Positions 1 through 4,614 of a DNA stretch of 5,629 nucleotides are shown in pieces (positions within the stretch are counted from its first letter, which is position 1; each line of letters starts with the position of its first letter). The notes below the pieces were generated by a model, which saw nothing but the letters and a program-made list of their open reading frames with translations, made no database searches and was not told the DNA's origin. Source of the DNA: Actinomycetota bacterium (lineage in GTDB: Bacteria > Actinomycetota > Thermoleophilia > Gaiellales > Gaiellaceae); NCBI GenBank assembly GCA_005883245.1, contig VAXT01000120.1, forward strand, positions 1 through 5,629, read 5' to 3'. A program made the translations under genes and the position numbers.

Positions 1-1
1 G

Positions 2-364
2 CGCTGGGCGCTCGAGCTGGGCGCCGCCAATGCAGAGACTCCGATCGGGCGCTACGCAGCTGCGCTCGCGCTGCTCATCCTCGGCCGTGACCACGACGCC
101 GTCGTCCACGCCGACACGATTCGCACCGGCGACGGCTTTCCCCACGACGTCGGGGACGCGCTCGCGTTCATCGCGGCGCAGGACGTGATCGGCTACGTGT
201 ATGCGATCGAGAGCGTCCTCGAGTCCTTCGAGACGCGCGACGAGTACCTCGAGGACATTCCCGTCGCCGACACGGTGCTCGTTCTGCAGGCGCTCGCCGC
301 CCGCCGCGGCATCGCCGCCGAGCTCAGCTCTTCTCTTCTCCCCGCGCGGTCGGCGGGTGCATGA
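2..364 (+). CDS. C-terminal part of an unrecognised protein (5' end outside the window)
   Basis: An open frame enters from the left edge and ends with TGA at 362-364, giving about 120 residues. It looks like real coding sequence: an alanine/leucine-rich helical stretch (AALALLILGRD, residues about 19-29), then an acidic region containing VLESFETRDEYLEDIPVADT, then a helix VLVLQALAARRG followed by SSSLLP near the end. No catalytic motif, signal peptide or membrane segment is visible. The leucine/alanine-rich pattern suggests an all-helical repeat-like fold, but this is inference. The final 41 bp overlap the 3' end of the convergent ArsR-type gene, so there is no room for an ordinary terminator between them. 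I do not recognise the family. Confidence refers to its being coding. Confidence 0.75.
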   Translation, partial: RWALELGAANAETPIGRYAAALALLILGRDHDAVVHADTIRTGDGFPHDVGDALAFIAAQDVIGYVYAIESVLESFETRDEYLEDIPVADTVLVLQALAARRGIAAELSSSLLPARSAGA

Positions 365-866
365 AGGCCGTGATCACGATCGGCTTGACGGAGGGATCCT
401 CCAACTCGCTCACCTTCTCGACGAGCTCCGTGATCAGCTCGATCGCCTGGTCGGGCGTCACGCGGCCCGTCACCTGAGCGCTCCTGAACTGGGCCTTGTC
501 CCTCTTCGCGAACCCGGCGCGGACCTCGTCCAGCATCGCGGCCTGGAGGTCGCCCGTCAGGCGTGAGCCGAGCAGTTCCGGTCCGACGCGGACGGTGCTC
601 GCGACTGCGCGGTAGGGCTTCTCACGGCCTTTGCCGCCTTCGGCGTGCTCGATCAGCCCCGCGCGGAGCAGCATCTTGACGTGGAAGTGCAGGTGGCCGG
701 GATCGACGTCGAGCCGCTGCGCCAGCTCGCGGTTCGTCAGGCTCTGGCCGCCGTCGTCGCCGAGCATCTCGAGGACGCGGAGGCGCAGCGGATGGCCGAG
801 CGCCTTGAGCTGCTCGGCGCGCTCGATCGTGAAGACGTCGCTGGATGTCGTTGGCGCCACTCTCAT
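324..866 (-). CDS. ArsR-type winged-helix transcriptional regulator
   Basis: The product is 180 aa. Residues about 15-90 form a winged helix-turn-helix: the ArsR-like entry LKALGHPLRLRVLEML (about 20-35), a second helix NRELAQRLDVDPGHL, a recognition helix around 55-69 (HLHFHVKMLLRAGLI) and a wing EHAEGGKGREKPYRAV. This is the architecture of ArsR/HTH_20-like DNA-binding repressors or activators. The C-terminal 85 residues are helical and charged and probably serve dimerisation or ligand sensing. There is no cysteine anywhere, so a classical ArsR metal-thiolate sensor is unlikely. The ATG at 866 is preceded by AGGA with a 5-nt spacer, inside an AT-rich palindrome, suggesting its own promoter and autoregulation. 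It lies 21 bp after the lactonase-like gene on the same strand and overlaps the convergent left-edge gene. The regulated target is unknown. Confidence 0.9.
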   Translation of the reverse strand: MRVAPTTSSDVFTIERAEQLKALGHPLRLRVLEMLGDDGGQSLTNRELAQRLDVDPGHLHFHVKMLLRAGLIEHAEGGKGREKPYRAVASTVRVGPELLGSRLTGDLQAAMLDEVRAGFAKRDKAQFRSAQVTGRVTPDQAIELITELVEKVSELEDPSVKPIVITAFMHPPTARGEEKS

Positions 867-885
867 ATAGATCCTACATATAGGA
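864..885 (-). promoter_or_regulatory. AT-rich palindrome at the ArsR start: possible autoregulatory operator/promoter
   Basis: The short AT-rich island at 864-888 stands out against very GC-rich surroundings. It contains an inverted repeat TCCTA-CATA-TAGGA (872-885) and a direct repeat CATATAG (864-870 and 877-883, 13 bp apart). On the minus strand this reads CTATATGTAGGATCTATATG, ending at the ArsR start codon, and its AGGA would serve as the SD. ArsR-type regulators often bind palindromes overlapping their own promoter. That this is such an operator is inference. Confidence 0.45.
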
Positions 886-887
886 AT

Positions 888-1562
888 TCAGGTGCTGTTG
901 TCAAGCCTGGCGGCAGCGGGGCGATCCAGGAGCACGATCGTCTCGCCGTGCTCCGAGCGCAGCAGGCTGGCCGGTACGGCTGGATCGGGTGGCCGCGCGA
1001 ACGCGAGCTGCACGGCCGCCGCCTTCGCCTCGCCGAGCACGAGGTAGACCACCTGCGCGGCGGCCGAGAGCACCGGCAACGTCATCGTCACGCGCTCCAC
1101 GTCCTCGTGCGGCGCCGCGGCGGCGCGGAGCTCACGCTCGTCGAGCAGGGGCGAGCTCGAGAAGAGAGATGCCGTGTGCCCGTCGGGGCCGATGCCCTGG
1201 AGCGCGAGCCCGAGGCGGACGCCCTCGAGCTCCCGGTCGTACTCGTCGGCGGCCGCCTCACCGCCGAGCTCGCCGCGGATGCGATGGACCTCGGCGGGCT
1301 GCTTCTCGATTCGGTCGAGCAGCTTCTGCTTGGCGAGCAGGTAGTTCGAGCGCTCGTCGTCTGGCGGGACGCAGCGCTCGTCGCCCCACCAGAGCTTCGC
1401 TTCGCTCCAGTCCGGCTCGAGCTCCGCCGCAAGCTCGAACGCGTGCCCGGGGGCGCCGCCGCCGGAGAGCGCGAGGTGCTGGCCGGCCCGCGCCGAGGCG
1501 ACGAGGAGCTCCGCGGCTGCCCGCTGCGCCTCGGGAGCGGTCTCGAAGACGCGGATGTTCGC
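888..1562 (-). CDS. pgl: 6-phosphogluconolactonase-like protein, no canonical start codon
   Basis: This enzyme family hydrolyses 6-phosphogluconolactone in the cytosolic oxidative pentose phosphate pathway. Numbering from the GCG codon at 1560-1562, about 224 residues fit the family: first strand IRVFE (3-7), LALSGGGAPGHAFE (30-43), WWGDERCVPPDDERSNY (58-74), EVHRIRGEL (91-99), GIGPDGHTASLF (123-134), ERVTMTLPVLSAA near 156, and a C-terminal VLLDRPAAARL. The frame stays open up to a TGA at 1647-1649, yet it has no ATG, GTG or TTG before the mid-gene GTG at 1100, which would remove most of the protein. I placed the 5' end just before the first strand; it could extend further. An ATG at 1650, 10 nt after proC, opens a 20-codon ORF in another frame. 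The usual GGSTP phosphate-binding motif reads GGGAP here, and SLFP reads SLFS. Family assignment is firm; whether the gene is active is not. Confidence 0.85.
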   Translation of the reverse strand, partial: ANIRVFETAPEAQRAAAELLVASARAGQHLALSGGGAPGHAFELAAELEPDWSEAKLWWGDERCVPPDDERSNYLLAKQKLLDRIEKQPAEVHRIRGELGGEAAADEYDRELEGVRLGLALQGIGPDGHTASLFSSSPLLDERELRAAAAPHEDVERVTMTLPVLSAAAQVVYLVLGEAKAAAVQLAFARPPDPAVPASLLRSEHGETIVLLDRPAAARLDNST

Positions 1563-1660
1563 GAAGGCGCCGCTTGCGGTGCCGTCTTCAGGCCGCGTGG
1601 GTTCCCCTCGCGGCCGTCGGAAATGACCGGTCGATGCGTTTGAGCTTCATACCTACCGCT

Positions 1661-2485
1661 CTAGGCGTCGCCTTCGGCCAGCTCTTTCGAGCGTTCCATC
1701 GCGGCCTGGATCGCATTCAGGAACGCGGCGCGGACGCCTGCGCGCTCGAGCTCGCGGATCGCACGGATCGTCGTGCCGCCCGGCGAGGTGACCATCTCGC
1801 GTAGCTCGACCGGGTGCATCTCCTCGTCGCGAAGCAGCTTCGCCGTCCCGAACATCGTCTGGATGACGAGCTGGGTCGAAACCTCCCGCGAGAGCCCGAG
1901 CAGGATCCCCGCCTCGATCATCGCCTCGGCGAGCAGCGCGAAGTACGCGGGTCCCGAGCCGGAGACGGCCGTGACCGCGTCCATGTACGGCTCGGGGATC
2001 TGGACGACCCGGCCCACGTGCCTCAGCACCTCCTCGGCCGTGGCGAGGTGCTCGTCGCCAGCGTGCGCGCCTGCGCAGAGGCCCGCCATCCCCTCGTGGA
2101 CGGTGGCCGGCGTGTTCGGCATCGCGCGCAGGACGGGAACGCCGTCGGACAGGTGCTCCTCGATCTGCTTCGTCGGGACGGCTGCGGCGACCGAGAGCAC
2201 CGTCTGCTCCGGTGACAGCAACCCCCCGATCTCGCCGAGCAGCGTGTCGAAATCCTGCGGCTTGACCGCGATCACGACGAACGCGGCGCCGCCGACGGCA
2301 TCCGCGTTGGAGAGCGTCGTCTCGACGCCGTACCGCTCGGCCAGCTCGTCGATCCGCTCCTGGCGGCGGCCCGTGACGACGATCTCCTCGGGCTTGCGCC
2401 ATCCGGAGCTGAGCAGTCCCGCGAGCAGCGACTCGCCGATCTTGCCGCCGCCGAGGATCGCGATGCGCCGCCCGTCAACAGCCAT
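1661..2485 (-). CDS. proC: Pyrroline-5-carboxylate reductase
   Basis: ProC catalyses the last step of proline synthesis, the NAD(P)H-dependent reduction of 1-pyrroline-5-carboxylate to L-proline, in the cytosol. The 274-aa product is full length for the family. Residues 8-25 are the Rossmann nucleotide-binding start with GGGKIGES; VIAVKPQD (71-78) and RAMPNTPATV (120-129) are typical ProC blocks; the all-helical dimerisation domain begins with VSGSGPAY (174-181); and the signature EMVTSPGGTT (230-239) is intact. Arg40-Arg41 after the second strand would suit the NADPH 2'-phosphate, which is inference. The ATG at 2485 is 9 bp after the stop of the glycosylase gene and has no obvious strong SD, so translation is probably coupled. 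The lactonase-like gene follows downstream on the same strand. Nothing suggests damage. Confidence 0.97.
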   Translation of the reverse strand: MAVDGRRIAILGGGKIGESLLAGLLSSGWRKPEEIVVTGRRQERIDELAERYGVETTLSNADAVGGAAFVVIAVKPQDFDTLLGEIGGLLSPEQTVLSVAAAVPTKQIEEHLSDGVPVLRAMPNTPATVHEGMAGLCAGAHAGDEHLATAEEVLRHVGRVVQIPEPYMDAVTAVSGSGPAYFALLAEAMIEAGILLGLSREVSTQLVIQTMFGTAKLLRDEEMHPVELREMVTSPGGTTIRAIRELERAGVRAAFLNAIQAAMERSKELAEGDA

Positions 2486-2494
2486 GCGTTGAGT

Positions 2495-3379
2495 TTAAGC
2501 GGCGTATCGCGCTCTTATGCGCTCTCGCCTAACCTCCGGCGGGCTCAGCTTCAACGGCACCATGCCGCGAGCCGCGCCGGCCATCAGGTACACGCACGCG
2601 AGGCCGGCCCACTCGCCGTAGCGGGCCAGGATCCGCGCCGTGTCCTCCGGCTCGACCCATCGGCCCTCGATCGCGGAACAGATCTTGAGCAGCCCGAGGT
2701 CGCCGACGATCCCGCGGTCGTAGCGGCCGAGACCCTGTGTCCAGACCATCCCGACCGAGTACGGGCCGATCCCGCGTTCGCGCTCGAGCCTGGCTGCGGC
2801 AGCATCGGCGGGCAGGCGCCGCAGGCGCTCGGGGTCGAACGTGCGGCAGATCCGGACGAGCGCCGTCGCCTTGCGCGCGGGCACGTCGAACCGCTGCAGC
2901 TGAGCCGGCGCGAACCGGGCGAAATGGTGGGGCAGAGGCGGCGCGACGAGCCGGTCGACGCGCTCCGTCGTCGCGTGCAGGAGCCGCCACTCGATCGACC
3001 GCGCCTCGCGTGACGTGATCAGCTGGCTGACGATCGCGCGCAGCAGCGCGTGCGTGACCGTTGCCGTTCGGATGGGGCGGAGGCCGCGCAGGTGGCGGAT
3101 CGGCCCCGCGAGCAGCTCGTCGTCGCGGAAGCGCTCGAGGAACGGCGTGTGGTCGTCGTCCACGCCGAGGACGAAGCACAGCTGGTCGATGCCGGCTTCG
3201 CTCTCGGCGTGCAGGACGAGGGCTCCGTCGGGTCGCTGGTGGGCTCCGGCGCGCTCGCCCCCGGCGAGCAGGCAGGTGAGGACACCGTTGCCAAAGCGGC
3301 GGGTCGGGTCAGATGCGCGCCGGCCGGAAAGCGCGAGCGAGTAGGGCCCGCGTGGCCGGATCGTGCGCTCGACGGTCAC
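2495..3379 (-). CDS. AlkA-like DNA-3-methyladenine glycosylase II (HhH-GPD superfamily)
   Basis: This base-excision repair enzyme family flips out and removes alkylated bases such as 3-methyladenine. The product is 294 aa with a GTG start at 3379 preceded by AGGG with a 7-nt spacer. The N-terminal ~95 residues (RPRGPYSLALSGRRASD) match the AlkA N-terminal domain in character. The helical core begins near residue 105 with THALLRAIVSQLITSREA. The helix-hairpin-helix is at about 197-216 (LERERGIGPYSVGMV), and the expected catalytic aspartate is Asp227 in IVGDLGLLK, followed by the EWAGLACVYLMAG helix. No iron-sulfur cysteine cluster is present, which agrees with AlkA rather than the Nth/MutY types. 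It heads a minus-strand series with proC 9 bp downstream, and lies divergent to the marR operon with shared operator-like repeats upstream. An overlapping small ORF may precede it. Confidence 0.92.
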   Translation of the reverse strand: MTVERTIRPRGPYSLALSGRRASDPTRRFGNGVLTCLLAGGERAGAHQRPDGALVLHAESEAGIDQLCFVLGVDDDHTPFLERFRDDELLAGPIRHLRGLRPIRTATVTHALLRAIVSQLITSREARSIEWRLLHATTERVDRLVAPPLPHHFARFAPAQLQRFDVPARKATALVRICRTFDPERLRRLPADAAAARLERERGIGPYSVGMVWTQGLGRYDRGIVGDLGLLKICSAIEGRWVEPEDTARILARYGEWAGLACVYLMAGAARGMVPLKLSPPEVRRERIRARYAA

Positions 3380-3479
3380 GCTTCAACCCTACGTCCCTCG
3401 GCGGCTGGGCCTGGTCGCGCAGGCGCTCCGCATGCTCGCGACTGACGAGGTTCTGAGTCTTGACGTCGACTGGATACAC
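3309..3479 (-). CDS. Possible small ORF of 56 residues, out of frame with and overlapping the glycosylase start
   Basis: A GTG at 3477-3479 follows a near-ideal SD, AGGGAGG (minus strand, 3485-3491), with a 5-nt spacer, much the best ribosome binding site in the window. The predicted peptide begins MYPVDVKTQNLVSREHAERL and continues charged and helix-prone. Codons 1-33 are upstream of the glycosylase; the last part runs 71 bp into that gene in another frame to TGA at 3309-3311 and is arginine-rich, like a shadow sequence. It could be a genuine small protein, a leader peptide coupling translation into the glycosylase, or a chance frame in GC-rich DNA. I do not recognise a family. The codons for residues 4-7 coincide with one of the marR-type operator repeats. 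Confidence 0.38.
   Translation of the reverse strand: MYPVDVKTQNLVSREHAERLRDQAQPPRDVGLKRDRRAHDPATRALLARAFRPARI
3458..3471. promoter_or_regulatory. Degenerate operator copy 1 (TCTTGACGTCGACT)
   Basis: The left half and centre match the perfect marR palindrome; 11 of 14 positions agree. The flanking bases also match: GAGTCTTGACGTC occurs identically at 3455-3467 and 3541-3553, a 13-bp direct repeat 86 bp apart. It lies within the first codons of the small ORF, just downstream of the minus-strand promoter candidate, where a bound repressor could block transcription of the glycosylase series. Function is inferred. Confidence 0.45.
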
Positions 3480-3484
3480 GGTCG

Positions 3485-3491
3485 CCTCCCT
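3485..3491 (-). promoter_or_regulatory. Strong Shine-Dalgarno (AGGGAGG) for the small ORF
   Basis: On the minus strand AGGGAGG stands 5 nt before the GTG at 3479. It is a close match to the anti-SD of 16S rRNA and lies more than 100 nt from the glycosylase GTG at 3379, so it cannot serve that start directly. It is the main support for translation initiating at 3479. Confidence 0.5.
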
Positions 3492-3498
3492 TCGAGGT

Positions 3499-3527
3499 AA
3501 AGTATCTTGAGGTCGAACTACAAGCAA
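3499..3527 (-). promoter_or_regulatory. Possible promoter for the small ORF/glycosylase/proC series
   Basis: On the minus strand TTGCTT (3522-3527) and TACTTT (3499-3504) are separated by exactly 17 nt, a sigma70-like layout with about half of consensus positions matched in each box. Predicted transcription would begin near 3492, right at the strong SD, giving a very short leader. The fit is weak, but it lies in the only AT-richer patch of the region. Confidence 0.3.
3505..3518. promoter_or_regulatory. Degenerate operator copy 2 (TCTTGAGGTCGAAC)
   Basis: 10 of 14 positions agree with the perfect palindrome, and TCTTGA-n-GTCGA is shared with copy 1. Its centre is 47 bp from copy 1 and 39 bp from the perfect copy. 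It falls between the candidate -35 and -10 boxes of the minus-strand promoter and overlaps the candidate plus-strand -35 (TTGAGG), a position suited to controlling both directions. It is the weakest of the three copies. Confidence 0.33.
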
Positions 3528-3536
3528 CGGTAGCAC
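3507..3536 (+). promoter_or_regulatory. Tentative marR operon promoter
   Basis: TTGAGG (3507-3512) and TAGCAC (3531-3536) are 18 nt apart. The -35 is good and the -10 poor. Transcription would begin near 3543, at the edge of the perfect palindrome, so a bound repressor would sit on the start point. No better pair was found upstream of marR on the plus strand. Confidence 0.22.
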
Positions 3537-3543
3537 CAAAGAG

Positions 3544-3557
3544 TCTTGACGTCAAGA
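3544..3557. promoter_or_regulatory. Perfect 14-bp palindrome, likely MarR operator
   Basis: TCTTGACGTCAAGA is a perfect inverted repeat (TCTTGAC/GTCAAGA) ending 10 nt before the GGAG ribosome binding site of marR. MarR-family dimers typically bind palindromes of this size near their own start. Together with two related copies upstream it forms a small operator cluster. From memory, the Bacillus subtilis MhqR operator core has a similar shape (TCTCGAATTCGAGA; 10 of 14 positions shared). This similarity is only suggestive. Confidence 0.6.
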
Positions 3558-3580
3558 GTTATTGAGTGGAGACTATGAGC

Positions 3581-4114
3581 ATGAAGAAAACTGAAGAGCG
3601 CGACCACGTCGACAGGTGGCTGGAAGACGCCTGGCTCGAGGACATCCCGCTCCTGGATCTCGAGGTCGAGGGGATCGTCGACCGCATGAGCGGCCTCAGC
3701 AGGCGCATCAGGCGCAGTCTGAACTCGATCATCGCGGAGCACGGCCTGACGTACGAAGAGTGGGACGTCCTCGGCGCCCTCCGCCAATCGGGGCCGCCGT
3801 TCAGGCGTTCGGCTGGATCGCTCGCAAAGAGGACCGAGCTGTCCAGCGGCGCGATGACGAACAGGCTCGACCGGCTCGAGAAGGCCGGGCTCGTACGACG
3901 GCTCCCCGATCCGGACGACCGGCGCGGCGTGCTCGTCGAGCTGACCGACGCCGGCGAGAAGAAGTGGGTGGAGACCGCCAAGGTGCAGGCTGGATACGAG
4001 AACCTGATCGGGGCGGCCCTCAACAAGAGCGAGAAGGAGCAGCTGAACTCGCTGCTGCGGCGTTTGATGCTCGAGTTCGAGCGGCGCGAAGGGGACACCA
4101 AGAAGAAGCCGTAG
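3581..4114 (+). CDS. MarR-family transcriptional regulator
   Basis: MarR proteins are dimeric winged-helix repressors that release DNA on binding small, often aromatic, ligands. From the ATG at 3581 the product is 177 aa. GGAG at 3568-3571 is 9 nt from this ATG but only 3 nt from the ATG at 3575; a GTG at 3566 lies upstream of the SD. I therefore prefer 3581, with 3575 possible. Residues 1-25 are an acidic N-terminal extension (RWLEDAWLEDIPLLDLE); HGLTYEEWDVLGALRQSG (54-71) precedes the helix-turn-helix SAGSLAKRTELSSGAMTNRLDRLEKAGLV (77-105); the wing holds the family signature DPDDRRGVLVELTDAG (110-125); and the C-terminal helices complete the dimer region. There is no cysteine, so sensing by thiol oxidation as in OhrR is excluded. 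It heads the operon with the VOC enzyme and the methyltransferase. Confidence 0.93.
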   Translation: MKKTEERDHVDRWLEDAWLEDIPLLDLEVEGIVDRMSGLSRRIRRSLNSIIAEHGLTYEEWDVLGALRQSGPPFRRSAGSLAKRTELSSGAMTNRLDRLEKAGLVRRLPDPDDRRGVLVELTDAGEKKWVETAKVQAGYENLIGAALNKSEKEQLNSLLRRLMLEFERREGDTKKKP

Positions 4115-4125
4115 GATTTGCTCCA

Positions 4126-4614
4126 ATGGCCGCTCCAATCGACCCGGGCGTCGACGTCGGTCATGTCCACCTGAAGGTCGCCGACCTCGAGCGCGCGATC
4201 GGCTTCTACCGCGACGTGCTCGGCTTCGAGCTCATGCAGCGGATGGGCGACCAGGCCGCCTTCCTGTCCGCAGGCGGCTACCACCACCACATCGGGCTGA
4301 ACACGTGGGAGTCGAAGGGCGGGTCGCCGCCGCCAACCGGGACGACCGGGCTCTTTCACGTGGCGATCCGGTATCCGACGCGCGCCGCGCTCGCTGACGC
4401 GCTGAGGCGGCTCATCGACAATCGGGTGCCGATCTCGGGCGCCTCCGATCACGGGGTGAGCGAGGCGATCTACCTCAACGATCCCGACGGCAACGGGATC
4501 GAGCTCTACCGTGACCGGCCGCAGGAGGATTGGCCGATGGCTCCCGACGGCAAGGGCGTGGCGATGGTCAGCATCCCGCTCGATCTCGAGGCCCTGCTCG
4601 CCGAGGCTCGATGA
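4126..4614 (+). CDS. VOC-family metalloenzyme, CatE/glyoxalase-like (possible extradiol dioxygenase)
   Basis: The VOC superfamily includes glyoxalase I, extradiol ring-cleaving dioxygenases and resistance proteins, built from paired beta-alpha-beta-beta-beta modules around a metal. This 162-aa protein has two modules: GHVHLKVADLERAIGFYRDVLGFEL (12-36) and GLFHVAIRYPTRAALADAL (75-93), the second ending in DPDGNGIELYRDRP (119-132). Candidate metal ligands are His13, one of His53-His55, His78 and Glu126; the last two and His13 align with glyoxalase I ligands by motif. The block GGYHHHIGLNTW (50-61) is characteristic of proteins annotated as CatE-like catechol-2,3-dioxygenases, though two-domain CatE is longer. 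The ATG at 4126 has AGGA 9 nt upstream, overlapping the marR stop, and the stop overlaps the methyltransferase start (ATGA). Substrate is unknown; an aromatic diol or a glutathione/mycothiol-type adduct are both possible. Confidence 0.9.
   Translation: MAAPIDPGVDVGHVHLKVADLERAIGFYRDVLGFELMQRMGDQAAFLSAGGYHHHIGLNTWESKGGSPPPTGTTGLFHVAIRYPTRAALADALRRLIDNRVPISGASDHGVSEAIYLNDPDGNGIELYRDRPQEDWPMAPDGKGVAMVSIPLDLEALLAEAR

Noticed and set aside
888..1100. A separate 70-residue gene starting at GTG 1100
   Set aside because: It is the C-terminal third of the lactonase-like protein; the conserved N-terminal blocks lie in the same open frame upstream.
645..1643. A 332-codon open frame on the plus strand
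   Set aside because: It is antisense to the lactonase-like gene and to part of the ArsR gene, which both have clear family motifs. It has low-complexity Arg/Glu/Leu composition, and its length reflects high GC content.
1653..2402. A 249-codon minus-strand frame inside proC
   Set aside because: It overlaps proC in another frame and is a repetitive Arg/Gly/Ala shadow; proC has complete motifs.
3461..3482. TTGACG at the first repeat copy as a marR -35 box
   Set aside because: No acceptable -10 box lies 16-19 nt downstream; the resemblance comes from the operator repeat itself.
3616..4125. In-frame N-terminal extension of the VOC protein back to 3616
   Set aside because: That part is a shadow of marR in another frame, arginine-rich; the VOC fold begins just after ATG 4126, which has its own SD.
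4530..4610. Upstream in-frame ATG for the methyltransferase at 4530
   Set aside because: It would add 27 residues wholly inside the VOC gene with no family-like sequence; the ATGA overlap at 4611 with GAGG upstream is the better start.
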